Source of the DNA: Frankia torreyi
GTDB taxonomy: Bacteria; Actinomycetota; Actinomycetes; Frankiales; Frankiaceae
Reading direction: 5' to 3'
Assembly: GCF_000948395.1 (NCBI RefSeq)
Contig: NZ_JYFN01000015.1
Location: 26,049-77,455, forward strand
DNA: 51,407 nucleotides
Shown here piece after piece: positions 34,781-44,004 of the stretch. Positions within the stretch are counted from its first letter, which is position 1. Each line of letters starts with the position of its first letter. Made by a program: the position numbers and the translations under genes. Under the pieces are notes generated by a model. The model did not search any database. It was not told the DNA's origin and saw only the letters and a list, made by a program, of their open reading frames with translations.

Positions 34781-35439
34781 GTGGGCCAGGATGACCGGCT
34801 ACTTCTCAGCTCGTCGTTCGGCACCGCGGCGGTCGCGTACGCCGAGCACCGCCCGGACTACGCCCAGGCCGCGGTGCGGTGGGCGCTCGAGCGCGCGCCC
34901 GGTCCGCGCGTGCTCGACCTCGGCGCTGGAACCGGCAAGCTCACCGCCACGCTGCTCGCGCTGGGCGCCGAGGTCATCGCGGTCGAGCCCGACCCGGCGA
35001 TGCTGACCGAGCTGCGCCGCGCACTGCCGGTTGTCCGTGCCCTGCCAGGTAGCGCCGAGGCGATACCGCTGCCGGACGCGTCCGTCGATGCCGTTGGGTT
35101 GCCGGGCTCGCGCAGGTCAGCGGGAGCGCGGCCATCGGCCCGCGGGACACGCCCACCAGTTGGCGCGCTGAGACGGCCGACCTGCACCTTCCCAGGACTG
35201 GGATGGCCGCCCGGTTCGGCTCGCCGGAGCAGGCCGAGTTCCGGCACGGGCAGCGTCGTACCGCCGACTCCCTCGTCGCGACACTCGCGACGAGGGCGGG
35301 GATGCTGGTCATGCCGGAACAGGAACGCGAGGCCACGCTGGGGCGGATCCGCGTTTTCCTCGCGAGCCGACCGGAGACCGCCCGCGGTGAGTTCACCCTG
35401 CCGATGTTGACCTGCGTGCTGCGCGTCCGGCGGCTGTGA
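34781..35439 (+). pseudogene. Decayed SAM-dependent methyltransferase (internal deletion and frameshift)
   Basis: The first frame (34781 to about 35094) encodes a good class I methyltransferase N-terminus: SSSFGTAAVAYAEHRPDYAQ, motif I RVLDLGAGTGKLTATLLALG, VIAVEPDPAML and EAIPLPDASVDAV. There the expected QAWHWFD motif is missing and the frame turns into nonsense. The C-terminal part resumes in another frame (about 35101-35439): AGLAQVSGSAAIGPRDTPTS, then EQAEFRHGQRRTADSLVATL and LASRPETARGEFTLPMLTCV. About 60 codons appear lost at the junction near 35095. The start GTG 34781 still has a -10-like TAGGAT (34769-34774) six bases upstream. Confidence 0.8.
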
Positions 35440-35527
35440 AGATCAGCGACGATCGATGACACTGCGCACGCCGTCTCAACGAGGCCGGCGTGGCCCGGTG
35501 GCGGGGGCGCCGCCGGCCGGCGGCCGT

Positions 35528-35638
35528 CCCGTCCGGGTCGGCGCTGATCGCCTCCCGGGCGGCGGTGACCGCCCAGTCCACCGGGTTGTACCGGGCGGCT
35601 GCGGCGATCCAGCCGGGGAGCAGGCATGCCCGATGAAA
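35528..35638 (-). pseudogene. Fragment of an ABC-2 type transporter permease
   Basis: On the minus strand a 37-codon stretch reads [20 protein letters not shown] then AAREAISADPDG, the pattern of the last periplasmic segment of daunorubicin-type ABC-2 permeases (PGW...[14 protein letters not shown]). No upstream membrane helices are in frame, and the expected final helix downstream is lost to a frameshift. It is best read as a relic of a deleted transporter gene. Confidence 0.5.
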
Positions 35639-35639
35639 C

Positions 35640-36126
35640 GTGCCGGTGGCGTGAGAGTGCTCACGCCCGAACGGGCCAGCCGCGGGGTGAGTCGGCGGGA
35701 AAGTCCACTGCCGCGGCGAACCACCCGTCGGGGGACCCCCGGCTAGGCCAGGCTCGCCTATCGATCAGTAGTTCGGGATCGGGCGCGTGGCCGTTGCACC
35801 GGGCACTATCAGGACAACGTCGCCATCCCCTCCGCCACCGCCGCGGGCCCGGCATCCTTGTCGAACCACCCACGACGGCGGTCACGGACGGTGGCCTCGG
35901 AGCTGCTGCCGGGCGCGATCCGCGTTGCCGGCCGGCCGGGGTCCTGGCGCACAGTCCGCCGCCGGTGGGCGGCCGGGGCAGACCCCCGTCCACCGGCGGC
36001 GCTCCACCCGGGTGCTGGGCCGCGGGCGCGGCTGCGGCGCCCGACGGAGCGCCGACGGGCGGTCGCGGGCGTGCCGCTGGCCACGCGAGGCGCGGGTGGC
36101 CGAGTGGACCTGCGAGGATCGGGGGC
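35640..36126. other. Spacer before hemL
   Basis: A 487-bp gap after the gene relics. The hemL frame is open far upstream (to about 35626) but encodes Pro/Arg-rich sequence without family resemblance. No clear -10 or operator was found, and no Rex palindrome was recognised here. Confidence 0.5.
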
Positions 36127-37485
36127 ATGGTGGTTCCCTCTGCCGCGCCGGCCTCCGAAGAGCTGTTCCGGCGCGCCGAGCGTGTCGTTCCCGGTGGGGT
36201 CAACTCCCCGGTCCGCGCCTTCCGGGCCGTCGGCGGCACCCCTCGCTTCATGGTGTCCGGCGACGGTCCGTATCTGACGGACGCGGACGGGCGTACCTAC
36301 GTCGACCTGGTCTGCTCCTGGGGGCCGATGATCCTCGGCCATGCCCATCCCGCCGTCGTCGAGGCGGTGTCCCGGGCGGTGTCCGCCGGCACCAGCTTCG
36401 GCACGCCGACGCCGGGCGAGGTGGAGCTCGCCGAGCTGATCGTGGAGCGGGTCGGCCCGGTCGAGAAGGTGCGGCTGGTCAACTCCGGCACGGAGGCGAC
36501 GATGAGCGCCGTGCGGCTGGCCCGGGGCTTCACCGGCCGGTCCACGATCATCAAGTTCGCCGGCTGCTACCACGGGCACGTCGACGCCCTGCTCGCCGCC
36601 GCCGGCTCCGGGGTGGCCACCCTCGGGCTGCCCGACACCCCCGGCGTGACCGGCGCCGCGACCGCCGACACCATCGTCCTGCCCTACAACGACCTTGCCC
36701 TGGTCGAGGCCGTCTTCGCCGAGCGCGGCGACACGATCGCCGCGGTCATCACGGAGGCCGCCGCGGCCAACATGGGCGTGGTCCCGCCGCTGCCCGGCTT
36801 CAACGCCGGCCTGCGCCGGCTGTGCGACGTCCACGGCGCGCTGCTCATCCTCGACGAGGTGATGACCGGCTTCCGGATCTCCCGGGCCGGCTGGTGGGGC
36901 ATCGAGGGCGCCATCGAGGACTGGTCGCCGGACCTGTTCACCTTCGGCAAGGTGATGGGCGGGGGCCTGCCCGCGGCGGCGTTCGGCGGCCGCGCCGACG
37001 TGATGGCGCGGCTCGCCCCCGCCGGCCCCGTCTACCAGGCCGGCACCCTGTCGGGGAATCCGATTGCCGTCGCGGCGGGGCTGGCCACCCTGCGGGCCTG
37101 CACCGACGACGTCTACGCCACCGTCGACGCCCGCGCCGCCGACGTCGCCGGCATCGTCTCGACGGCGCTCACCGAGGAGGGCGTCGCCCACCTGCCCAGC
37201 AGCGCCGGCTCACTGTTCAGCTTCTTCTTCACCGACGCCGCGGCCGTCGTCGACTACGCCGGCGCCCAGGCACAGAACGCCGCCCGCTACGCCGCGTTCT
37301 TCCACAGCATGCTCGACGCGGGGATCTACCTGCCGCCGTCGGCGTTCGAGGCGTGGTTCGTCTCGGCTGCCCACGACGACGCCACGATGGAGCGCATCGC
37401 CGCCGCCGCGCCCGCCGCCGCCCGTGCCGCCGCCGCCGTGCCCGAACCGGCGCCCGTGCCCGCGACGAGCGGGGGCCGGTCATGA
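36127..37485 (+). CDS. hemL: Glutamate-1-semialdehyde 2,1-aminomutase
   Basis: HemL converts glutamate-1-semialdehyde to 5-aminolevulinate, the step after HemA (18722-20134). The 452-residue PLP enzyme shows [57 protein letters not shown], the aspartate in [12 protein letters not shown], and the PLP lysine in [19 protein letters not shown]. The last ~30 residues are Ala/Pro-rich. ATG 36127 follows GAGG. Its stop overlaps the mutase start by 4 bp (ATGA). Mycobacteria have the same hemL-Rv0525-Rv0526 order. Confidence 0.96.
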   Translation: MVVPSAAPASEELFRRAERVVPGGVNSPVRAFRAVGGTPRFMVSGDGPYLTDADGRTYVDLVCSWGPMILGHAHPAVVEAVSRAVSAGTSFGTPTPGEVELAELIVERVGPVEKVRLVNSGTEATMSAVRLARGFTGRSTIIKFAGCYHGHVDALLAAAGSGVATLGLPDTPGVTGAATADTIVLPYNDLALVEAVFAERGDTIAAVITEAAAANMGVVPPLPGFNAGLRRLCDVHGALLILDEVMTGFRISRAGWWGIEGAIEDWSPDLFTFGKVMGGGLPAAAFGGRADVMARLAPAGPVYQAGTLSGNPIAVAAGLATLRACTDDVYATVDARAADVAGIVSTALTEEGVAHLPSSAGSLFSFFFTDAAAVVDYAGAQAQNAARYAAFFHSMLDAGIYLPPSAFEAWFVSAAHDDATMERIAAAAPAAARAAAAVPEPAPVPATSGGRS

Positions 37486-38162
37486 CGGGCCCGACCCAGG
37501 AGCCGGTGGACGGCGAGCCGGGGCAGCACCCACTGACGAGGGTGCACCTGGTCCGCCACGGGGAGGTCTTCAACCCGGAGAAGGTCCTCTACGGCCGGCT
37601 GCCCGGATTCGGGCTGTCCGAGACGGGCCACCGCCAGGCCAAGGTGACGGCGGAGTTCCTCGCCGGGCTGGACATCGCCGCCGTGGTCGCGAGCCCCCTG
37701 GACCGCGCGCAGCAGACGGCCACTCCCATCGCCGCCGCCCACGGACTGCCCATCGAGGTCGACCCGAGGCTGATCGAGAGCCGCAACGCCTTCGAGGGCA
37801 AACCGTTCGAGGCGGGCCCCGCGGTTCTGCGCTACCCGCACCTGTGGCGGCTGCTGGCCAACCCGTTCCGGCCGTCGTGGGGCGAGCCGTACACCGAGAT
37901 CGCCGAGCGGATGCTCGCTGCCGTCGCCGAGTGGCGCGACGTCCACCCCGGGCGGCACGTCGTGCTGGTCAGCCACCAGCTCCCGGTGTGGACCGCCCGG
38001 CGAGCGCTGGAGGGGGTGCACCTGTGGCACCGTCCCGACCGGCGCCAGTGCGGCCTGGCCAGCGTCACCACCGCGGTCTACCGCGGGCGAGAGCTCGTCG
38101 GGGTCGAGTACGCCGAACCGAACGGCCCGACCGCGAACCTGCCCGGATCGGTCGGCGCCTGA
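37482..38162 (+). CDS. Histidine phosphatase / phosphoglycerate mutase-like protein (Rv0525 type)
   Basis: A 226-residue histidine phosphatase superfamily member. The phosphohistidine motif is [20 protein letters not shown]; other active-site elements are [26 protein letters not shown] and [19 protein letters not shown]. The proximity to hemL and the cytochrome c genes is conserved in actinobacteria, but no specific substrate is established, and true glycolytic mutase activity is unlikely. ATG 37482 overlaps the hemL stop (ATGA), implying translational coupling. Confidence 0.85.
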   Translation: MTGPTQEPVDGEPGQHPLTRVHLVRHGEVFNPEKVLYGRLPGFGLSETGHRQAKVTAEFLAGLDIAAVVASPLDRAQQTATPIAAAHGLPIEVDPRLIESRNAFEGKPFEAGPAVLRYPHLWRLLANPFRPSWGEPYTEIAERMLAAVAEWRDVHPGRHVVLVSHQLPVWTARRALEGVHLWHRPDRRQCGLASVTTAVYRGRELVGVEYAEPNGPTANLPGSVGA

Positions 38163-38287
38163 CCCGCCGAACCCCGTCGCGTCCGTCGGCACCGCCGCCC
38201 GAACCTGCCGTCGGCGGTGGCGTCGGCGTCGGCGTCGGTGGCGGCAGTGGCGGCAGTGGCGGTGACAGTGATGTCGGGGTCGGGGCG

Positions 38288-39208
38288 GTGCTGTCGGTGC
38301 TGCGCTGCCCGGTGTGCGCCGGTGCGCTGCAGCGGGACGGCGGCTCCCTGCGCTGCGCCGCCGGGCACGGCTTCGACCTCGGGCGCGGCGGCTACGTGAA
38401 CCTGCGCACCGGCCACACCCGCCGGATCGCCGGCGACACGGCCGCCATGGTCGCGGCGCGGGAGTCCTTCCTCGGGGCGGGGCACTACCGGCCGCTCACC
38501 ACCCGGCTGGCCGAGCTCGCCGCCGCCGGACCGCCCGCCGTCGGGACGGCTCAGGCCCCGAGCCGGGACGCGAGCACGACAGCCCACCCCGCCCCGCCGG
38601 CCGGTTCGGGGCCGGCCGGTTCGGGGCCGGTGGTGCTCGAGATCGGGGCCGGCACCGGCCACCACCTGGCCGGAGTGCTCGCCGCGCTGCCCGCCGGGGC
38701 AGCCGGGGTCGCGGTCGACGTGTCGAAGTACGCGCTGCGCCGGGCCGCGCGGGCCCACCCCCGGATCGGAGCGGTCGCTTTCGACGCCGCCGGCCCGTGG
38801 CCGGTCGCCGACGGCTGCGTCGACGTGCTCCTCGACGTCTTCGCCCCGCGCAACCCGGCCGAGATGCGCAGGGTGCTCCGGCCGGACGGGTTGCTCATCG
38901 TCGTCACCCCCGAACCGGGCCATCTCGCCGAGCTGCGGGGCCCGCTCGGGCTGGTCGGGATGCAGCCGGACAAGGGCGATCGACTCGACGAGCGGACCGC
39001 CGACCGGTTCGCTCCGGCCGCTGTCGAACGCCTGGACATTCCGCTCGTGCTGTCCCCCGACGAGGCCGTCGACCTGGCCCTGATGGGCCCGACCGGCCAC
39101 CACCGCACGGCCGAGGACCTGCGCCATCGGGCCGAGGCGGCCTGGCCGCGGCAGCACGCCGCCGTGACCGTCCGTCTCGCGGTCCGGTGCTACCGGCCGC
39201 GTGGATGA
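38288..39208 (+). CDS. RlmA-like rRNA guanine methyltransferase
   Basis: A 306-residue protein with a zinc-ribbon N-terminus (LRCPVCAGAL, then LRCAAGHGFD) followed by the family hallmark GRGGYVNLRTGH, and a SAM-binding domain with VVLEIGAGTGHHLAGVLAAL, AVDVSKYALRRAARA and VLLDVFAPRNPAEMRRVLRP. This is the RlmA(I)/RlmA(II)/TlrB layout, which methylates N1 of a guanine in 23S rRNA helix 35. A Pro/Ala/Gly insert (about 83-112) lies between the ribbon and the SAM domain. The frame is open upstream through a Gly/Val repeat but no ATG/GTG is present there; GTG 38288 (or 38297) is the likely start. Confidence 0.82.
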   Translation: MLSVLRCPVCAGALQRDGGSLRCAAGHGFDLGRGGYVNLRTGHTRRIAGDTAAMVAARESFLGAGHYRPLTTRLAELAAAGPPAVGTAQAPSRDASTTAHPAPPAGSGPAGSGPVVLEIGAGTGHHLAGVLAALPAGAAGVAVDVSKYALRRAARAHPRIGAVAFDAAGPWPVADGCVDVLLDVFAPRNPAEMRRVLRPDGLLIVVTPEPGHLAELRGPLGLVGMQPDKGDRLDERTADRFAPAAVERLDIPLVLSPDEAVDLALMGPTGHHRTAEDLRHRAEAAWPRQHAAVTVRLAVRCYRPRG

Positions 39209-39260
39209 GGGACGGTTACGGCCGACGGCCGTACGGCGCTGCCGACAATGGAGGTTCGGA

Positions 39261-40040
39261 ATGGACATGGGACTGCTCGAGCGGATCGCCGTCGTCACGG
39301 GGGCGAGCCGGGGCATCGGCCTGGCGGTGGTTCGGGCGCTGGTCGCCGAGGGCGCCACGGTGGTGGCCGGAGCCCGTCGCAGCTCGCCCGAGCTCGACGA
39401 GCTGGCGGCCACCGGCGCGGTGCGGGTGCACCTGGTGGACCTGGCCACCCCCCACGGTCCGGCCGCGCTCGTCGAGTGGGCCGGCGAGCGGGTCGACATC
39501 CTGGTCAACAACGTCGGTTCCGCGCCCGCCCGGCCCGGCGGGTTCGGCTCGGTCACCGACGAGATGTGGCTGGGAACGCTCAACCTGAACCTGCTCGCCG
39601 CGGTGCGGGCGACCCGGGCGGCGCTGCCACTGATGCTCGCCGCCGGCAGCGGTTCCATCGTCACGATCAGCTCCGTGAACTCGGTCCTCGCCGATCCGGC
39701 GGTCATCGACTACTGCGCGGCGAAGGCCGCGCTGGCGAACTTCTGCAAGTCGCTGGCCCGGGAGGTCGGTGGTCGGGGCGTGCGAATCAACACGGTCAGT
39801 CCCGGCCCGGTCGCCACCGACCTGTGGCTGGGGTCCGACGGTGTCGCCGCCACCGTCTCGCGAGCCACCGGCGCGGACCCCGCGAGCGTCGTCGACGCCG
39901 CGGCCGGCAGCTCCGTGACCGGCCGGTTCAGCACGCCGGAGGAGGTCGCTGCCGCCGTCGTCCTGCTCGCCGGGGATCGCAGCGGGAACATCACCGGCGC
40001 GGACCTCCGGGTCGACGGCGGGATGGTACCCACCTGGTAG
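39261..40040 (+). CDS. Short-chain dehydrogenase/reductase
   Basis: A 259-residue classical SDR of unknown substrate. It has the cofactor loop VVTGASRGIGLAVVRALV, the structural NNVGSAP, the catalytic Ser in IVTISSVNSVLAD, the YxxxK pair in DYCAAKAAL, and the C-terminal ITGADLRVDGGMVPTW. ATG 39261 is chosen because GGAGG (39250-39254) lies six bases upstream; the frame is also open to ATG 39201. It is inserted between the RlmA-like and cytochrome c genes. Confidence 0.88.
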   Translation: MDMGLLERIAVVTGASRGIGLAVVRALVAEGATVVAGARRSSPELDELAATGAVRVHLVDLATPHGPAALVEWAGERVDILVNNVGSAPARPGGFGSVTDEMWLGTLNLNLLAAVRATRAALPLMLAAGSGSIVTISSVNSVLADPAVIDYCAAKAALANFCKSLAREVGGRGVRINTVSPGPVATDLWLGSDGVAATVSRATGADPASVVDAAAGSSVTGRFSTPEEVAAAVVLLAGDRSGNITGADLRVDGGMVPTW

Positions 40041-40176
40041 CCGCCGAGCCCAGTGGTGTCTGCCGTGTCGAACTCCACGCGCGTCCGCCGGCCTCGCCGC
40101 CTACGCTGAGTTGAGTTCTACAGTTGGTCGTAGACGGGTTCCGGGCCGGGAAGGGGCAGGGCACATACTGGTTCGC

Positions 40177-40848
40177 GTGGCGGAGATGGGACGGCGGTCC
40201 GCGTCGGGTGACAGGTCGGACACGCCGGTGGCAGGCGTTGTCCATGACCGGGCCGCGGGGTCGCGCCGGCAGCGGACGCGGATCAGGCGGGTCGGGCTCG
40301 CCGCGGTGGTGCTCGCGGTGGCGGGGTTGGTGGCGGCCTGTTCCGGCGGGGGAGGAACGGTCGACGCGACCGGCGGCGGAGGCTTCAACTTCGTCCAGCA
40401 GTCCGCCGGCAAGGACTTCGTCCCGGCCGGGAACCGGCACGAGGCGCCCGAGCTCGCCGGCAAGAACCTCGACGGAGCCGCGTTCGACGTCGCGTCCCTG
40501 CGGGGGAAGATCGTCGTGGTCAACTTCTGGGCCTCGTGGTGCGCCCCCTGCCGGGCGGAGACGCCCGGCCTGGTGCAGCTTTCCAAGGCAAACCCGACGG
40601 TGGCGTTCCTCGGCGTCAACGAGAAGGATCCGTCGGGCGCCAAGGCCTTCGTGCGCGACAACGGCGTGCCGTACCCGAGCGTCGTCGACCGGCTGGGCAC
40701 GCTCGCCGCGGGCTGGCCGGTCGCCCCGGGGTTGCCGTCGACCTTCGTGCTCGACGCGAACGGGCGCATCGCGGCCCGCTTCACCGGCCCGGTCGTGCCC
40801 GAGGACGATCTCAAGCCCGTGCTGACCCGGTTGCAGGCCGAGGCGTGA
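40177..40848 (+). CDS. Thioredoxin-like lipoprotein TlpA/ResA (cytochrome c maturation)
   Basis: A 223-residue extracytoplasmic thiol-disulfide protein that reduces apocytochrome c cysteines. A long n-region is followed by a hydrophobic stretch and lipobox LVAAC (Cys57), then the AhpC/TSA-thioredoxin domain with FWASWCAPCRAETPG (Cys124, Cys127) and a cis-Pro loop GLPSTFVLD. It equals mycobacterial Rv0526. GTG 40177 is preferred: a -10-like CATACT (40164-40169) ends seven bases upstream, suggesting a leaderless mRNA; ATG 40186 is an alternative. It heads the tlpA-ccdA-resB-ccsB operon and takes electrons from CcdA. Confidence 0.88.
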   Translation: MAEMGRRSASGDRSDTPVAGVVHDRAAGSRRQRTRIRRVGLAAVVLAVAGLVAACSGGGGTVDATGGGGFNFVQQSAGKDFVPAGNRHEAPELAGKNLDGAAFDVASLRGKIVVVNFWASWCAPCRAETPGLVQLSKANPTVAFLGVNEKDPSGAKAFVRDNGVPYPSVVDRLGTLAAGWPVAPGLPSTFVLDANGRIAARFTGPVVPEDDLKPVLTRLQAEA

Positions 40849-40882
40849 GCGGGCGGCGGCCGAGCGGGCTGGGGGACCCGCG

Positions 40883-41872
40883 GTGAGCGTGGTCGGGCTC
40901 GTCACGGACGGGCCCGTGCTGCTCGCCGCCCCGGTCGCGGCGGCGGCCGGGCTGCTGTCCTTCCTGTCACCGTGCGTGCTGCCCCTCGTTCCCGGCTACC
41001 TCAGCTTCATCACCGGCCTGTCCGGCGAGGAGCTCCAGGACCGTGAGCGTCGCCCCGCCCGTCCACCGTCAGGGTCGGCCGATCGCGCTGCGGCGTCCGA
41101 GCCGGTCCTGGCCGTCGCTGTTGCCGCGCCGCCGGCACCGGCACCGGCCGGTGCGGCCGGATGGTCCGTCCCCGGCGGGAATGCTGCCGTCCCGGCCGCC
41201 GGATCGACGGCAGCGCAGACCGGGGACGGCGGCCGCGGCGGGCGGTTCGCCGGTCTCGGGCCGCGGCTGGGCCGGCTGCGCGTCGGCGGGCGGGTCGCCG
41301 CCGGCACCGGGCTGTTCGTGCTCGGGTTCACCTCGGTGTTCGTCTCCTTCGGCGCGGCCTTCGGTGGACTCGGTCAGTGGCTGGTCCGCCATCAGGTCGG
41401 GATGAGCCAGCTCCTGGGGGCGTTCACCATCGTCATGGGCCTGGCCTTCGCCGGGCTGTTCTCCCGGATGTCCTGGGCGAACCGCGAGTGGCGCTTCCAC
41501 CGGCTGCCGCGCCCCGGCCTGCTCGGCGCGCCGGTGCTCGGGGTGCTGTTCGGCATCGGCTGGAGCCCCTGCCTCGGTCCCACGCTGGCGGCAGTGCAGG
41601 GGCTGGCGGTGACGAGTGCGACGGCCGGCCGGGGCGCGTTCCTCTCCGCCGTGTACTGCCTGGGACTCGGGCTGCCGTTCCTCGCCGTCGGGCTCGCCTT
41701 CCGGCGGGCCGTCGGCGCCCTGCACCTGCTACGGCGACACACCCGCGCCCTGACCCTGACCGGTGGCGTGCTGCTCGTCGCGGTCGGGGTGCTCCAACTC
41801 ACCGGGGAGTGGGCCGACCTGATCGGCAACCTGCGGCCCTATGCCCCCGGCTTCTCGGAGACGCCGCTGTGA
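40883..41872 (+). CDS. ccdA: Cytochrome c biogenesis protein CcdA
   Basis: CcdA is a membrane protein that moves reducing equivalents from cytoplasmic thioredoxin to the extracytoplasmic TlpA/ResA. Six helices are visible; the redox cysteines are in SFLSPCVLPLVPGY (Cys31) and GIGWSPCLGPTL. Between helices 1 and 2 there is an insert of about 80 Ala/Pro/Gly-rich residues (50-130), absent from short family members, making the protein 329 residues rather than about 240. GTG 40883 follows GGGGGACCC. The stop overlaps the resB start by 4 bp (GTGA). Confidence 0.92.
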   Translation: MSVVGLVTDGPVLLAAPVAAAAGLLSFLSPCVLPLVPGYLSFITGLSGEELQDRERRPARPPSGSADRAAASEPVLAVAVAAPPAPAPAGAAGWSVPGGNAAVPAAGSTAAQTGDGGRGGRFAGLGPRLGRLRVGGRVAAGTGLFVLGFTSVFVSFGAAFGGLGQWLVRHQVGMSQLLGAFTIVMGLAFAGLFSRMSWANREWRFHRLPRPGLLGAPVLGVLFGIGWSPCLGPTLAAVQGLAVTSATAGRGAFLSAVYCLGLGLPFLAVGLAFRRAVGALHLLRRHTRALTLTGGVLLVAVGVLQLTGEWADLIGNLRPYAPGFSETPL

Positions 41873-44004
41873 CCTCTTCCACCCGTCCCCACGAGCCTGC
41901 CGGTGCGGCCACCGACCTCGCGCCGAAGCCGAGCCCCGGCGACCCGGACGCGGCCGATCCGGCGGGCTCCATCGATCCGGCGGGCCTCATCGATCCGGCG
42001 GGCCTCATCGACGAGGAGGCCGTCGGGTTCGCCCCGGATTCCTCGAGCGGACGCCGGCTGCCCGAGGGGCACGCCGACGCCCGCGTGGCCGTCGCGCCGG
42101 ACGTGTTCGCGCCAGCCGGGTCCGACGGGCGCGACGGGGCTGACGGAGCTGCCGGACTCGGCGCCGACCCGACCTCTGCCGGGGGAGCTCGCCGATCCGC
42201 GGCCGGTAGGGCCGGCGGTGCCGCGGGACAGTACGCGTCGGCGTCCGGCGGGACCCGGGCCGGGCGGCATCCGGCGCTGGCGCTCGCCGTTCGCTCCTGG
42301 CGGCAGCTCACCAGCATGCGCACCGCGTTGGTGCTGCTGTTCCTGCTCGCTCTGGCCGCCGTGCCGGGGTCGCTGCTGCCGCAGCGCAACATCAACCCGA
42401 TGCGGGTCGATCAGTACCTGTCGAAGCACCAGACCCTCGGGCCCCTGCTCGACAAGCTCTCCGGCTTCGACGTCTTCGCCGCCCCCTGGTTCGCGGCGAT
42501 CTACCTGCTGCTGTTCATCTCGTTGATCGGCTGCCTGTCGTCGCGCATCCGCTGGCACGCCAGGGCACTGTTCACCGCTCCGCCGAAGGCACCGGCGCGG
42601 CCCGGCCGGCTGCCGGGTGGCAGCTCGTGGACCAGCCCGCTGGCCCCGGCCGATGCGACGGCCGCCGCTCGCGCGGCACTGCGCCGGCGCCGGTTCCGCG
42701 CCAGCGTCGCCCCCGCCGGGACCCAGCGGCCGGACGGCTCGCCGGACCACTCCGTCGCGGCCGAGAAGGGCTACCTGCGCGAGACGGGCAACCTTGTCTT
42801 CCACGTCGCCCTGGTCGGGCTGCTGGCCGCGGTCGGTTTCGGCTCCTGGTTCGGCTACCAGGGGACCACGCTGGTCGTCACCGGGGACAGCATGGCCAAC
42901 ACGATCATCTCCTACGACCAGTTCAGTGGCGGCAAGCTCGTCGACACCGCGAAGCTGCGTCCGTTCTCGCTGACGCTGAACCGGTTCGCGGCCGCCTACG
43001 AGCCGAACGGCGAGCCGTCGGACTTCCGCGCCGACGTCGCCTACTCGCCCGACCTGGACGCACCGACCCGGCAGGCGACGATCCGGGTGAACCATCCGCT
43101 GGTCCTCGGCAACGCCAAGGTCTACCTCATCGGGCACGGGTACGCCCCGCACTTCGTCCTGCGGGACGCCAAGGGCCGGACGGTCTGGCAGGGCAACGTG
43201 CCCTGCACCCCACGGGACGGGATGTTCACCTCGACCTGCACGGTCAAGATTCCCGACACGGGCCTGGCGCCGCTCGGCGTCCGCAAGGAGCCCCAGCAGC
43301 TCGCCTTCAGCGGCGTGTTCACGCCGACGACCCACCTCGACCCGACCCAGGGCTACGTCTCGACCTTCCCGGCGGCCCGCGCACCCGGCCTGACGATCAC
43401 CGGTTTCGTCGGCAACCTTCACCTCGACGAGGGCGTGCCGCAGAACGTGTACACGGTCGACACCCAGGACATGCGCCAGCTCACCCTGAACGGTCCGGCC
43501 GGAACCGCACGCAACGCGCAGGTGCTCGCCCTGAACAACCCTCGGCAACGGACCCTGAGCGGGCTGCCCGGCGGGCTGAGCCTGGAGGCCGACAGCGTCG
43601 CGGAGTTCGCCACCTTCCAGGTGAAGTCCGACCCGTTCAAGCGGGAGGCGCTGATCTTCGCGGTGCTCATCATCGCCGGGCTGATCGCCAGCCTGCGGGT
43701 GCACCGCCGCCGCCTGTGGGTCCGGGCTAGCCCGGCACCCGAGGGCGGTTCGGTCGTCGAGATCGGCGGCCTGTCCCGGTCGCACGGGGACGGCTTCGCC
43801 GTCGAACTCGGTCAGCTCACCACCCTCGTCCGCGAGGCGACCGGCCCGGCCGGCGGGCGGGAGGCGGCGCCGCGGCCCGAGGCGGCGGCACCGCCGCCGG
43901 GCGAGCCCGCGGCGCCAGGCGGCGCCGCGGCGCCGAGCACTACGGAATCGCGCGGCACCGCAGCCGGTGGCGCCGCGTCGAACGCCAGCGAACGGGAGCA
44001 CTGA
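41869..44004 (+). CDS. resB: Cytochrome c biogenesis protein ResB (Ccs1)
   Basis: ResB and CcsB form the system II heme export/attachment complex for cytochrome c. The 711-residue protein has a disordered N-terminus (1-140), then SWRQLTSMRTALVLLFLLAL and WFAAIYLLLFISLIGCLSSR, a large extracytoplasmic domain, a third helix NLVFHVALVGLLAAVGFGSW and a last helix LIFAVLIIAGLIASLRVHRR. His in LVFHV and HRR resemble the conserved ResB His residues. An acidic/Ala-rich tail follows. GTG 41869 overlaps the ccdA stop; the stop overlaps the ccsB start. An 18-bp in-frame repeat lies at 41956-42009. Confidence 0.9.
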   Translation: MTSSTRPHEPAGAATDLAPKPSPGDPDAADPAGSIDPAGLIDPAGLIDEEAVGFAPDSSSGRRLPEGHADARVAVAPDVFAPAGSDGRDGADGAAGLGADPTSAGGARRSAAGRAGGAAGQYASASGGTRAGRHPALALAVRSWRQLTSMRTALVLLFLLALAAVPGSLLPQRNINPMRVDQYLSKHQTLGPLLDKLSGFDVFAAPWFAAIYLLLFISLIGCLSSRIRWHARALFTAPPKAPARPGRLPGGSSWTSPLAPADATAAARAALRRRRFRASVAPAGTQRPDGSPDHSVAAEKGYLRETGNLVFHVALVGLLAAVGFGSWFGYQGTTLVVTGDSMANTIISYDQFSGGKLVDTAKLRPFSLTLNRFAAAYEPNGEPSDFRADVAYSPDLDAPTRQATIRVNHPLVLGNAKVYLIGHGYAPHFVLRDAKGRTVWQGNVPCTPRDGMFTSTCTVKIPDTGLAPLGVRKEPQQLAFSGVFTPTTHLDPTQGYVSTFPAARAPGLTITGFVGNLHLDEGVPQNVYTVDTQDMRQLTLNGPAGTARNAQVLALNNPRQRTLSGLPGGLSLEADSVAEFATFQVKSDPFKREALIFAVLIIAGLIASLRVHRRRLWVRASPAPEGGSVVEIGGLSRSHGDGFAVELGQLTTLVREATGPAGGREAAPRPEAAAPPPGEPAAPGGAAAPSTTESRGTAAGGAASNASEREH
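41956..42009 (+). repeat. 18-bp minisatellite, three units, ResB N-terminus
   Basis: Three in-frame 18-bp units GATCCGGCGGGCCTCATC (first with TCC for CTC) encode DPAGSI, DPAGLI, DPAGLI in the disordered N-terminus of ResB. Units 2 and 3 are identical. Confidence 0.88.

Noticed and set aside
34769-35439. Methyltransferase read as two separate small genes
   Set aside because: The two parts are the N- and C-terminal halves of one methyltransferase fold, with the middle motif missing; a single decayed gene is simpler.
38165-38287. Start of the RlmA-like gene upstream in the Gly/Val repeat
   Set aside because: The frame is open, but it contains no ATG or GTG in frame near the mutase stop and the sequence is not conserved in the family.
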